DNA from: Tidjanibacter sp.
GTDB taxonomy: Bacteria > Bacteroidota > Bacteroidia > Bacteroidales > Rikenellaceae
DNA: 43,938 nt
Reading direction: 5' to 3'
NCBI GenBank assembly: GCA_017936005.1
Contig: JAGBGK010000052.1
Span: forward strand, 1-43,938
Part shown: positions 1 through 7,255 of the stretch, piece by piece
Layout of the letters: every line of letters begins with the position of its first letter
Position numbering within the stretch: position 1 is the stretch's first letter
Position numbers and translations under genes: made by a program
Notes under the pieces: generated by a model
What the model was told of the DNA's origin: nothing
The model's input: only the letters and a program-made list of their open reading frames with translations
Databases searched by the model: none

Positions 1-416
1 ATCCTATAAAAATCCGAGCCGTAGTAGTCATCATTCGCCATTGGCAAAACAGAACTATGCCAATTTGCAGAAAAACGGAGCGAGCCCTCAACCTCCACAT
101 CGTCATCAAATTCGGGGTCGTAGGTCGCAGTCGCCATCTTGCGATAGACCGCCTCAGTGCGGGCATACATCTTCTGCGTAAGATCATACAAACGATTATT
201 CACTTGCTCCATGCGCACCACCTCCTCGGGCGTAGCAACAAACATCTTATTAAGCAGATGTTTGCGCTTCCATATTAGGCGTTCCACCTGCTCACATTTG
301 CGCTGCGAGCGAGTCCACTCCATATTGAATTCCACATTTTTGCCCGTGATGGCAAGAATCTTCTCTTCGATTCTCTGCACCTGCTCCCGCAAGTGGGTAT
401 GTTCTTTGTTTTTCAT
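1..416 (-). CDS. Hypothetical protein, C-terminal part outside window
   Basis: An open frame starts at an ATG at 414-416 on the minus strand and reads without a stop to the left edge, giving at least 138 residues. The N-terminal two thirds is highly charged and rich in Glu, Lys, Arg and Gln, and looks helical, possibly coiled-coil (for example HLREQVQRIEEKIL near residues 8-21). After it comes an acidic stretch (DPEFDDDVEVEG). I recognise no family and see no signal peptide or membrane segment. A TAnnTTTG box lies about 25 bp upstream at 440-447, which supports this start. The frame is the only long one here that has both a promoter motif and Bacteroidales-like codon use. Function unknown. 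Confidence 0.6.
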   Translation of the reverse strand, partial: MKNKEHTHLREQVQRIEEKILAITGKNVEFNMEWTRSQRKCEQVERLIWKRKHLLNKMFVATPEEVVRMEQVNNRLYDLTQKMYARTEAVYRKMATATYDPEFDDDVEVEGSLRFSANWHSSVLPMANDDYYGSDFYR

Positions 417-439
417 AATAAGTGGGATGTAATTTTAGG

Positions 440-447
440 CAAAACTA
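440..447 (-). promoter_or_regulatory. Bacteroidetes-type -7 box
   Basis: On the minus strand this reads TAGTTTTG, matching the Bacteroidetes TAnnTTTG -7 consensus. It lies 24 bp before the ATG of the truncated gene at the left edge. I see no well-spaced -33 TTTG. Confidence 0.45.
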
Positions 448-630
448 CACCGCCAAACTGCCAAAATATGACATATTAAAATTTCAAAGACAAAAAGAGC
501 AGAATGTTGAATTTTATTTAAGCCGTACCAAGTAATACCAATTGACCTTAATTTAGACTACATAGAAGACTACATGAGAAGGGGAAAATCAACACTTAAT
601 CCCGTTTGTACAAAAAGTCGTTTTCTGTTT

Positions 631-1401
631 TTAATTTTCCACAATCTCCAATGCCTCCTCGGGACGGTTGGTGGTGATGTAGTCAACCCCCTTTTTAGCA
701 TAGCGACGGATAAGGGAGTCTTTGTTGACGGTCCACACATTCGTTTCAAGGTCCAGCGAGCGGCTCTCTTCAATCCACGAGGGGTGCAACTCGAAGATGG
801 CAAAGTTGTAGTCGGGACCCGCAAAGCCCTCCGTCTTCAACTCATCGGGCGATAGGTTGCCGTTGAGGTAGAAAACCTTGGCCGCAGGGGCCACGCGGTG
901 GAACTCCCTACACGCTTCGAGCGAGAAACTGATATAGTCAGTGCGGTCGGCAAGGCCCATCTCCTCCACCATCTGCACGCCCTTCGCTACCGCCTCGCGC
1001 TCCTGCGAGGGTGTGGGGTGGGGTTTGAGTTCAAAAACAAGGTGCAGGTCGGGGTGTTTGAGGGCCTCGGTGAGGTACTCCTCAAGGGTGGGAACTCTCT
1101 CGCCGTTGGGCAATCGGTGGGCCCTTACCTCCTCGGCGGTCATCTCCGTAATGGGGCGGTCATACCCCTTGCCGAGTTTGCTGTCGTGAAAGACAACGAG
1201 TTCTCCGTCGGAGGTTTGCCACACGTCAAACTCGCTACCCCAGCAACCCACTTCGGCAGCCTTGCGCAGGGCTGTGAGTGAGTTCTGGGCGCTTCCTTCG
1301 GTGTCCCAATAGCCTCGGTGGGCAATCACTTTGGTCTGTGCCGAGAGCGATGCAGAGGCAACAAGCAGGCACAGCGTGAGAAGAATGGTCTGTTTTTTCA
1401 T
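631..1401 (-). CDS. Glycerophosphodiester phosphodiesterase, secreted
   Basis: This 256-residue protein belongs to the GDPD family, which hydrolyses glycerophosphodiesters to sn-glycerol 3-phosphate and an alcohol. An N-terminal signal peptide (about residues 1-21, ending SLSAQ) places it in the periplasm. The family hallmarks are visible: an HRG motif at residues 28-30, the metal-binding ExD pair in GSEFDVW (E57, D59) and the second catalytic His in VVFHD (H72). A barrel-strand motif (LVFELKPH) and the C-terminal DYITTNRPEEAL follow. The frame is open further upstream, but the ATG at 1399-1401 is chosen because it begins a canonical signal peptide and sits just downstream of a -7 box at 1426-1433. 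It is transcribed divergently from the DUF4015-like lipoprotein gene. Likely role: phospholipid headgroup recycling. Confidence 0.9.
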   Translation of the reverse strand: MKKQTILLTLCLLVASASLSAQTKVIAHRGYWDTEGSAQNSLTALRKAAEVGCWGSEFDVWQTSDGELVVFHDSKLGKGYDRPITEMTAEEVRAHRLPNGERVPTLEEYLTEALKHPDLHLVFELKPHPTPSQEREAVAKGVQMVEEMGLADRTDYISFSLEACREFHRVAPAAKVFYLNGNLSPDELKTEGFAGPDYNFAIFELHPSWIEESRSLDLETNVWTVNKDSLIRRYAKKGVDYITTNRPEEALEIVEN

Positions 1402-1425
1402 CGTTTTTGCGGTGTTACTTTGTGG

Positions 1426-1433
1426 CAAATATA
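1426..1433 (-). promoter_or_regulatory. -7 box for the glycerophosphodiesterase gene
   Basis: The minus strand reads TATATTTG (TAnnTTTG). It lies 24 bp before the ATG at 1401 and one base from the opposing -7 box at 1435-1442, so the two divergent promoters share the same DNA. Confidence 0.55.
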
Positions 1434-1434
1434 G

Positions 1435-1442
1435 TATCTTTG
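1435..1442 (+). promoter_or_regulatory. -7 box for the DUF4015-like lipoprotein gene
   Basis: TATCTTTG matches TAnnTTTG. It lies 32 bp before the ATG at 1475, divergent from and abutting the minus-strand box at 1426-1433. Confidence 0.55.
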
Positions 1443-1474
1443 CGCCAATCTTAACACCACAAACGAAAAAACGA

Positions 1475-3187
1475 ATGATTGAAACTATGAGAATAAACTC
1501 CACCAACAGACTTTTCGTAGCTCTTGCGCTTGTGGCAGGCCTGCTGTCGGGTTGTGCCGACAAAGAGCTCACCGAGGTACGCTATTTGGCATCGGCCACC
1601 ACAACCGCCGAGCTCTACTCGATGGATGAGCAGGAAACACTCTCCGTTGCGGGCCACTTCCTGCGTGGTACGGAGGTGGTCGTGTTTCCCAACTGCACCG
1701 AGCGTGTGGAGAAGGTGTCGTATGTGAAACTGCTCGTTGACGGAGGTGAGTTCTATGCTCCCGAGAGCGCACTCGCTTCGGACAAACACAGCGTTGTGGC
1801 CGAGCAGAGGGTGTGGGTGCGTACCCCCGCCACCATCCTCTCCAACCTCAATGAGTCAACAATTGCGGGCTTTGCCGACAAGAGTGCCGAGTTGGAGGTT
1901 GTGGGCTACGACTCGTTGCGCAGCGATGGTACGGTGGCAACCTACAAAGTGCGCCAAGGCGAGGTCGAGGGTTACATCTACGGCAAGTACACCGTATTTA
2001 CCCCCGAAGAGGCTGCCCTGAGGTACAAGGCCGAGGAGTATGACAAGGTGCACAAGGCTGTGAAGAACTCCTTTGGTGGTGGCGAGGCCATTGGTTGCGA
2101 CTTCTACCCCGTGGAGAAGCCCACCTTTGAGAAGAACCCTATGCCCCACGCTTGCTACTCGCTCTACCTCAATTCGTGTACCAACGTGCTCAAAAACATT
2201 GAGGCCTACATCACCCTGGCCAAGCAGACCAAAATCAACACCTTCGTTATCGACATCAAGGACAACGAAAGCCCCGGCTACAAGGCCGATGCTATGCTCA
2301 AATACTCGCCCACCAACCACCGCAGGGCGGGCGACAAAGAGGCCCTATATCGTAGGGTTGTGAGCCGCTTGCACGAGGAGGGTTTCTATGTTGTGGGTCG
2401 TATCACCTGCTTCAAGGACTCCTATTTCGTTAAGGACAACCCACAGTGTGCCATCACCGAGAGGGCCACGGGGGAGCCTTTCAAACACAACAAAGCCTTC
2501 TGGCCCAGTGGTTTCGATAGGAGAGTGTGGGAGTTCAACGTGGCACTCGCAAAGGAGGCTGTGGAGAAGTTTGGCTTCAATGAGATAAACTTCGACTATG
2601 TGCGTTTCCCCGACCGTATGACCAAGGTGGAGGAGATTGTAGACTACCACAACCGCTATGGCGAGAGCAAAGTACAGGCCATTCAGAGGTTTGTACAATA
2701 CGCCTGCGACGAGATTCACAAGGTGGGTGCCTATGTGTCGGTGGATGTGTTTGGCGAGAGTGCCAACCCCGGCTACACCACCGCCTATGGTCAGTATTGG
2801 CCAGCCATAAGCAATGTGGCCGACGTCATCAGCGGTATGCCCTATCCCGACCACTTTTCCAATGGCTACTATGGTATCCAAAAGCCGTGGAACAACCCCT
2901 ATGATATTCTCTACCAATGGGGCCAGAGGGTGCAGGGCCGACAGGCAGTTACGCCCACTCCTGCGGTGGTGCGTACTTGGGTACAGGCCTACAACGTGAT
3001 GCGCCACGTGGATAGGAACGGTATTGCCTACGATGCCGAGAATGTGGAGAAGGAGATTAGGGGCCTCTATGCTGCGGGCCTCACGGGTGGCTATATCACT
3101 TGGCTCGCATCGTCCAACATCGAAAAGTACTATCAGCAACTCGGAGCCTTCCAAGTGGACTACTACGCCGAGTACACAACCAAATAA
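1475..3187 (+). CDS. DUF4015-family putative glycosyl hydrolase lipoprotein
   Basis: This is a 570-residue protein with a lipoprotein signal peptide (LVAGLLSGC, so Cys is the predicted lipidated residue). Residues up to about 200 form a low-similarity N-terminal region that may contain SH3-like strands. The rest matches the putative glycosyl hydrolase family DUF4015 (COG1306 type), a TIM-barrel-like domain. The clearest signature is NFDYVRFPD in the middle of the domain; VDVFGES and SGMPYPDHF follow. Substrate and enzymatic activity of the family are not established. Two nearby ATGs (1475 and 1487) are possible starts; 1475 fits the -7 box at 1435-1442. The gene converges on hsp20, sharing a long bidirectional terminator. 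Cell-envelope carbohydrate processing is a guess from the fold and lipidation. Confidence 0.8.
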   Translation: MIETMRINSTNRLFVALALVAGLLSGCADKELTEVRYLASATTTAELYSMDEQETLSVAGHFLRGTEVVVFPNCTERVEKVSYVKLLVDGGEFYAPESALASDKHSVVAEQRVWVRTPATILSNLNESTIAGFADKSAELEVVGYDSLRSDGTVATYKVRQGEVEGYIYGKYTVFTPEEAALRYKAEEYDKVHKAVKNSFGGGEAIGCDFYPVEKPTFEKNPMPHACYSLYLNSCTNVLKNIEAYITLAKQTKINTFVIDIKDNESPGYKADAMLKYSPTNHRRAGDKEALYRRVVSRLHEEGFYVVGRITCFKDSYFVKDNPQCAITERATGEPFKHNKAFWPSGFDRRVWEFNVALAKEAVEKFGFNEINFDYVRFPDRMTKVEEIVDYHNRYGESKVQAIQRFVQYACDEIHKVGAYVSVDVFGESANPGYTTAYGQYWPAISNVADVISGMPYPDHFSNGYYGIQKPWNNPYDILYQWGQRVQGRQAVTPTPAVVRTWVQAYNVMRHVDRNGIAYDAENVEKEIRGLYAAGLTGGYITWLASSNIEKYYQQLGAFQVDYYAEYTTK

Positions 3188-3209
3188 CCCCGACAGTCAT
3201 CAGCTTTCA

Positions 3210-3265
3210 GTTGTCAGTTGACGGTTGACGGTCGACGGTTGACGGTTGTCGGTTGTCGGTCGACA
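3210..3265. repeat. Heptamer tandem repeat, GTTGACG type, 8 units
   Basis: Eight consecutive 7-bp units vary around GTTGACG (GTTGTCA, GTTGACG twice, GTCGACG, GTTGACG, GTTGTCG twice, GTCGACA). The block sits between the stop of the lipoprotein gene and the terminator. The reverse-complement unit recurs at 22816 and 24395. Confidence 0.85.
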
Positions 3266-3312
3266 ATAAACAAACAGCCCTTGCCTATCACGGCAAGGGC
3301 TGTTTGTTTATT
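3265..3312. terminator. Bidirectional terminator, 21-bp perfect stem
   Basis: A perfect 21-bp inverted repeat (3265-3285 against 3292-3312) has a 6-nt loop, TATCAC. The stem core is CAGCCCTTGCC, with T-rich ends on both strands. It serves the lipoprotein gene on the plus strand and hsp20 on the minus strand. Its right arm contains the hsp20 stop codon. Confidence 0.85.
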
Positions 3313-3745
3313 TGATGTCAATCTTGCGGGCTTCGTGTTTTTCGACAGCCTCAGGCTTCTTGGGCAGGGTGATGTGGAGCACACCTTTGTCCACACGAGC
3401 ATCAATGCCATCACGTTTCACGTCGTCGGGCAGGAGCATTGTCTGTTGAAACTTCGAGTAGGAGAACTCTTTGCGCAGGTAGTGGGTATCTTTGTCCTCC
3501 TCTTTGTTTTCTGCCTTGCGCTCCATACAGATTACAAGGTCGTTGTTTTCGTTGAGGTGTACATCGAAATCCTCTTTGGTGAGTCCGGGAGCGGCCACTT
3601 CCACAAGGTAGTTTTTCTTTGTCTCTTTGACATTGATTGCGGGGATGATGCCCGAAGGGGTGCGGCTGTCGAGCCACTCACCACTAAGCAGGTCGCCCAA
3701 GATGGAGGGCACCCAACTTTGGTTGCGTCTTACGATTGCTGACAT
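3308..3745 (-). CDS. Small heat-shock protein, Hsp20/alpha-crystallin family
   Basis: This 145-residue ATP-independent holdase binds unfolding proteins in the cytoplasm. The alpha-crystallin domain spans about residues 36-135: it starts at PAINVKETKKNYLVEVAAPGL, includes DLVICMERK, and ends with the conserved GVLHITLPKKP. A C-terminal IxI motif (KIDIK), used for oligomer assembly, is present at the extreme end. The frame is open upstream, but the ATG at 3743-3745 begins the family-typical N-terminus (MSAIVRRNQ). The upstream region holds a sigma54-like -24/-12 element (3834-3849) instead of a TAnnTTTG box, resembling the one in front of dnaK. The stop codon lies inside the shared terminator stem. 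Confidence 0.93.
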   Translation of the reverse strand: MSAIVRRNQSWVPSILGDLLSGEWLDSRTPSGIIPAINVKETKKNYLVEVAAPGLTKEDFDVHLNENNDLVICMERKAENKEEDKDTHYLRKEFSYSKFQQTMLLPDDVKRDGIDARVDKGVLHITLPKKPEAVEKHEARKIDIK

Positions 3746-3833
3746 AATGAAGAAAGGTTGTTTTAGTGAATGAATGTTGTATTTGTTGGTTTGTTTGTGC
3801 GGCCCACATTTGGGGCTTGCAGTCGTGTGGAAA

Positions 3834-3849
3834 TGCAACTTTTGTGCCG
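3834..3849 (-). promoter_or_regulatory. Sigma54-like -24/-12 promoter for hsp20
   Basis: Read on the minus strand this is CGGCAC-AAAAG-TTGCA, compared with the sigma54 consensus TGGCAC-N5-TTGCA. Only the first T is changed and the spacing is exact. It lies about 90 bp before the hsp20 ATG. Just upstream are a TTGTCA motif (3854-3859) and a TGGAAA/TTTCCA palindrome at 3867-3880, possible activator sites. A similar element precedes dnaK. This is inference from motif and spacing only. Confidence 0.5.
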
Positions 3850-3932
3850 TTTTTGACAATTCGGAGTGGAAAAATTTCCATTCGTCGCCCAAAAATTGTG
3901 ATTCATCGCTTGGTGGATACAAAAATAAGAAC

Positions 3933-3940
3933 TACTTTTG
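3933..3940 (+). promoter_or_regulatory. -7 box for the thiamine operon
   Basis: TACTTTTG matches TAnnTTTG. A TTGG at 3909-3912, 20 bp upstream, can serve as the -33 element. Transcription would start around 3946-3948, exactly at the 5' end of the TPP riboswitch. Confidence 0.65.
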
Positions 3941-3945
3941 TGGCG

Positions 3946-4029
3946 CTGTTAGGGGTGCCACCCTCGTTTATGGTGGCTGAGAAGATACCCTCTGAACCTG
4001 ATATGTATAATGACAGCGCAGGGAAACGG
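3946..4029 (+). promoter_or_regulatory. TPP riboswitch (THI element)
   Basis: The conserved core is easily read: AGGGGTGCC, then GGCTGAGA, ATACCC, GAACCTGAT, ATAATGACAGCGCAGGGAAA. The closing stem P1 pairs CTGTT (3946-3950) with AACGG (4025-4029), with one G-U pair. This aptamer binds thiamine pyrophosphate. It lies 147 bp ahead of thiM, with a hairpin terminator between, so it most likely switches transcription of thiM-thiE-tenA-thiL-thiD off when TPP is plentiful. Confidence 0.93.
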
Positions 4030-4104
4030 TGACTTTTTTGGATGGAAAGAGAAAAGGTGAATTATAATTTGCACTTTCTACTGACCAAAGACTGACTAAC
4101 CGAT

Positions 4105-4141
4105 GCCGTACTCCTTGCCCAGCAAGGAGTACGGCTTTTTT
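4105..4141 (+). terminator. Intrinsic terminator in the thi leader
   Basis: A perfect 14-bp stem, GCCGTACTCCTTGC with GCAAGGAGTACGGC, has a CCA loop and is followed by six Ts. It lies between the TPP aptamer and thiM and is the probable expression platform. I could not find a convincing antiterminator sequence between 4030 and 4104. Confidence 0.8.
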
Positions 4142-4176
4142 GTGTAGTATGTTTTAGACTTTAATTTTAGTAAGGT

Positions 4177-4971
4177 ATGATCGACAAGAATGGTTTGGCC
4201 TCCCACTTGGAGGTGGTGCGCCGAGAGAGTCCTCTGGTGCAAAACATCACAAACTATGTGGCAATGAACAATAGTGCCAACGCTCTGTTGGCCCTTGGAG
4301 CCTCGCCCGTTATGGCCCATTGGACGGCCGAGATGGAGGAGATGGTGGCCATTGCGGGTGCGCTGGTCATCAACATCGGAACCCTCGATGCGGAGTGGAT
4401 TGAGGGAATGTTGGCTGCAGGTAGGGCTGCCCATCGAAGGGGTACTCCCATCGTGTTGGACCCTGTGGGTGCGGGTGCCACCTCACATCGTACTCGCACG
4501 GCGTGGGAGATTATCGAGCAGTGCCACCCGACGGTTATTCGTGGTAACGGTAGCGAGATTATGGCCCTCGTAAATGCAGACGTAAAGAGCAAGGGCGTGG
4601 ACTCCACAGCCTCGTCGGACGACGCTTTGGAGGCAGCAAAGGCACTTGCCGTGCGCACGGGTGCGGTGGTTGTTATCAGTGGCCCCACGGACTACATTAC
4701 CGATGGCACTCGCACCGAAACCATCACCAACGGACACCCCATAATGACCTCCGTTACGGGTATGGGTTGTACGGCTTCGGCTGTGGTGGGAGCGTTTGTA
4801 GCCACAGGCGAGGATGCGCTCTTGTCGGCCACCCACGCAATGGCTGTGATGGGCGTTGCGGGCGAGAGGGCCCAGAAGGTGGCCGGTGGCTCGGGCTCTA
4901 TGCAGGTGGCATTCCTTGACGAACTCTACAACCTCACGGGTGAGGCACTCAAAAACGAAGTGCGCCAATGA
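4177..4971 (+). CDS. thiM: Hydroxyethylthiazole kinase
   Basis: This 264-residue enzyme phosphorylates 4-methyl-5-(2-hydroxyethyl)thiazole with ATP, salvaging the thiazole half of thiamine. Family signatures: SPLVQNITNYVAMNNSAN near the N-terminus, the substrate loop VLDPVGAGATSHRT, and the catalytic-site TGMGCTASA with Cys198. The length is typical of ThiM. It is the first gene after the TPP riboswitch and terminator, and it overlaps thiE by four bases (ATGA at 4968), suggesting translational coupling. Thiazole synthesis genes (thiG/thiH/thiS) and thiC are absent from this operon, so here it serves salvage. Confidence 0.96.
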   Translation: MIDKNGLASHLEVVRRESPLVQNITNYVAMNNSANALLALGASPVMAHWTAEMEEMVAIAGALVINIGTLDAEWIEGMLAAGRAAHRRGTPIVLDPVGAGATSHRTRTAWEIIEQCHPTVIRGNGSEIMALVNADVKSKGVDSTASSDDALEAAKALAVRTGAVVVISGPTDYITDGTRTETITNGHPIMTSVTGMGCTASAVVGAFVATGEDALLSATHAMAVMGVAGERAQKVAGGSGSMQVAFLDELYNLTGEALKNEVRQ

Positions 4972-5606
4972 AACGTGAACAACTAAGACTCTATCTTGTT
5001 ACCGACAGCGGCCTTTCGCTTGGTCGCCCATTGGAGGAGATTGTCGGGGAGGCCGTGGCTGGCGGTGTGACTATGGTGCAATTGCGTGAGAAGGAGGCCT
5101 CCACGAGGGACTTTGTGGAGTTGGCTTTGCGCCTAAAACCCGTGTGCAAAGCAGCGGGAGTTCCGTTGATTATAAACGATCGTATTGATGTGGCCCTTGC
5201 GGTGGGTGCCGATGGTGTCCATATTGGCCAGAGCGATATGCCCTACGAGGTGGCCCGCAAGTTGTTGGGCCCCGACAAAATCATCGGCCTTTCGGTGGAG
5301 AACTTCGAGGATTTGGAGGTGGCAAACGGACTCAATGTTGACTATGTTGGCATCTCGCCCGTCTATGGCACACCGACCAAGACCGACACTGCCGAGCCTT
5401 TCGGATTGGAGGGCCTACGCAAGGCAGTGGAGTTGTCGGCCCATCCCACGGTGGCAATCGGAGGTATGAACGCCTCCACCATCGGGGCGGTTATGGGCGT
5501 TGGTACGGATGGTGTGGCTGTCGTGTCGGCCATCTGCTCGGCACCCTCGCCACGAGAGGCATCCCAAGAACTTCTGAAAATAGTAAATAGTAATTTAGGA
5601 CGTTAG
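4968..5606 (+). CDS. thiE: Thiamine-phosphate synthase
   Basis: This 212-residue TIM-barrel enzyme couples HMP-pyrophosphate and thiazole phosphate to thiamine phosphate. Visible signatures are MVQLREKEAS (diphosphate binding, about residues 36-45), NDRIDVALAVGADGVHIGQ, YVGISPVYGTPTKTD, and AIGGMNASTIGAVMGVG near the C-terminus. The start overlaps the thiM stop by ATGA. The last codons run into a heptamer repeat (5599-5633) that fills the short gap before tenA. Confidence 0.96.
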   Translation: MKREQLRLYLVTDSGLSLGRPLEEIVGEAVAGGVTMVQLREKEASTRDFVELALRLKPVCKAAGVPLIINDRIDVALAVGADGVHIGQSDMPYEVARKLLGPDKIIGLSVENFEDLEVANGLNVDYVGISPVYGTPTKTDTAEPFGLEGLRKAVELSAHPTVAIGGMNASTIGAVMGVGTDGVAVVSAICSAPSPREASQELLKIVNSNLGR

Positions 5607-5633
5607 ACTTTTGACGTTGGACACTAGACAAAA
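5599..5633. repeat. Heptamer repeat, GAC-type, 5 units
   Basis: Five 7-bp units, GACGTTA GACTTTT GACGTTG GACACTA GACAAAA, begin inside the thiE stop region and end five bases before the tenA ATG. The same period and similar units appear at 11593 and 13743. Confidence 0.75.
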
Positions 5634-5637
5634 AAGT

Positions 5638-6285
5638 ATGAGTTGGACAAAAGAGGTGTGGCAGAAGTCGCTGCCAATCTATGAGCGTATAACCACCCAC
5701 CCCTTCATTAAGGAGTTGGCCGATGGTACGCTTGCAATGGAAAAGTTTGTGCGCTACATTGCACAAGACGAGATATATATTAAGAACTATGGCGAGGAGA
5801 TGTTCCTGATGGCCGATATGATGCCCGACAAGACTATGCAGGAGATGTTTCGAGCCTTTGCCAAGGAGGGTATGGAGGCCGAGAAGGCAATGCACGACCT
5901 GCTCATCGAGCGCTTTGGCATCGATACGGCAGTTGAGCCTTCGGAGGTTACGGCAGGCTATATGGCCCACACTCGTCGCCACATCAATAGTGGTTCGTTG
6001 GCCCACGCAATGGCGGCAATGTTGCCCTGTATGTGGATATACAACGAGGTGGGACTCTACATCTACAACCACCGCACCACCGCCCCCAACCCCTATGCCG
6101 AGTGGGTGGCAACCTACGCATCGGAGGACTTCACCGAGGGCACACGACTCATCTTGGAGTTCTGCGACCGCATAGCCGAAGAGGCAACGCCCGAGGTGAG
6201 GGCCGAGATGAACGAGGCCTACCTCATCGCCGCCGAGTATGAGTGGGCGTTCTGGAATTGGGGATACTATGGCGACGAAAAATAA
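5638..6285 (+). CDS. tenA: Thiaminase II / aminopyrimidine aminohydrolase TenA
   Basis: This 215-residue all-helical TenA protein hydrolyses degraded thiamine products (formyl-aminopyrimidine or aminopyrimidine) to HMP for salvage. Residues matching the TenA active site are seen: Asp44 in IAQDEIY, Cys131 in MLPCMWIYNEVG (catalytic nucleophile of the TenA_C class), and Glu in the C-terminal AAEYEWAFW. The ATG at 5638 is preferred to an upstream in-frame ATG at 5611, because the 27 extra bases are heptamer repeat and the product would be longer than the family. Together with thiM and thiD it supplies both halves of thiamine from scavenged material. The C-terminus overlaps the likely thiL start. 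Confidence 0.93.
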   Translation: MSWTKEVWQKSLPIYERITTHPFIKELADGTLAMEKFVRYIAQDEIYIKNYGEEMFLMADMMPDKTMQEMFRAFAKEGMEAEKAMHDLLIERFGIDTAVEPSEVTAGYMAHTRRHINSGSLAHAMAAMLPCMWIYNEVGLYIYNHRTTAPNPYAEWVATYASEDFTEGTRLILEFCDRIAEEATPEVRAEMNEAYLIAAEYEWAFWNWGYYGDEK

Positions 6286-7249
6286 CTCTGCGATGGCAAA
6301 CGGAGAATTTGGCTTTATTGAGAATATAAAAACCATCTTTGGCACCACCGAGGACATTGTGGGTATCGGCGACGACTGCGCTGTAATCCCTATGGGCGAG
6401 AACGACCTCCTTGTTACTACCGATATGCTAATTGAGGGAGTGCACTTTTTGCGCTCCGATGCCACTCCCGAGCAGGTGGGCTACAAGTCTGTGGCGGTCA
6501 ATCTGAGCGACATTGCGGCTATGGGTGGCAGGCCCATTGGTACATTCCTATCCATTGCCCTGCCCAAAGATGCACAGGGCGAGTGGGCCGAGAGGTTTAT
6601 GGAGGGTTTTGCGGAGATTAGTCGCCACTATGGGGTGCCGCTGTTGGGTGGCGACACCACCTCTTCGCTCCGAGATGTGGCGGTGAATGTGGCTGTGGTG
6701 GGCACTTGTCCACACGGAGGGGCCATTCTACGCAGTGGAGCACGGGTGGGCGACACCATCTTTGTTACGGGCCCATTGGGCGACTCGGGCGCAGGGCTGA
6801 AACTCCTTTTGGAGAGAGCAGAGCGTACCCCCGATGAGGATTTCTTGGTGGGACGACACTACTCTCCCACACCCCGCCTGAGCGAAGGACTCGCTTTGGC
6901 AGCCACAGGCTTGGTGGGGGCGATGATGGATATCTCGGATGGTATAGCCTCCGACCTCGGGCACATATTGCGAGCTTCGGGTGTGGGCGCAAGAGTGGCA
7001 CTCGACGCACTGCTCACCTCCGAGCAGTTGGAGCGTGTGTGTGGGCGCAAGGGTTGGAGTGCCGGGGAACTTGCCGCCTCCGCAGGAGAGGACTATGAAC
7101 TACTCCTCACGGCTCCCGAAGAGATTACCCAAATGGTCGATTTTCCCCTCTACCCCATAGGTAGGATTACCGAAGGTGGGGCGGAGATTGAGTGGTACAA
7201 AGGTGGCCAAAGGTGCGAGTTTACAACCCTTGGATTTACACATTTTTAA
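6269..7249 (+). CDS. thiL: Thiamine-monophosphate kinase
   Basis: This enzyme of about 326 residues phosphorylates thiamine phosphate to TPP, the ligand of the operon's own riboswitch. Signatures of the ThiL/PurM-like fold: GEFGFIENI at the N-terminus, GIGDDCAV, TTDMLIEGVHF, SVAVNLSDIAAMGG, LLGGDTTSS, GPLGDSGAGL and MMDISDGIASDLGHI, all Mg-ATP binding motifs. The ATG at 6269 overlaps tenA by 17 bases; an alternative ATG at 6293, seven bases after the tenA stop, would remove eight residues. The longer frame from 6239 lies inside tenA and is less likely. thiD starts seven bases after the stop. Confidence 0.94.
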   Translation: MATKNNSAMANGEFGFIENIKTIFGTTEDIVGIGDDCAVIPMGENDLLVTTDMLIEGVHFLRSDATPEQVGYKSVAVNLSDIAAMGGRPIGTFLSIALPKDAQGEWAERFMEGFAEISRHYGVPLLGGDTTSSLRDVAVNVAVVGTCPHGGAILRSGARVGDTIFVTGPLGDSGAGLKLLLERAERTPDEDFLVGRHYSPTPRLSEGLALAATGLVGAMMDISDGIASDLGHILRASGVGARVALDALLTSEQLERVCGRKGWSAGELAASAGEDYELLLTAPEEITQMVDFPLYPIGRITEGGAEIEWYKGGQRCEFTTLGFTHF

Positions 7250-7255
7250 GACTAT

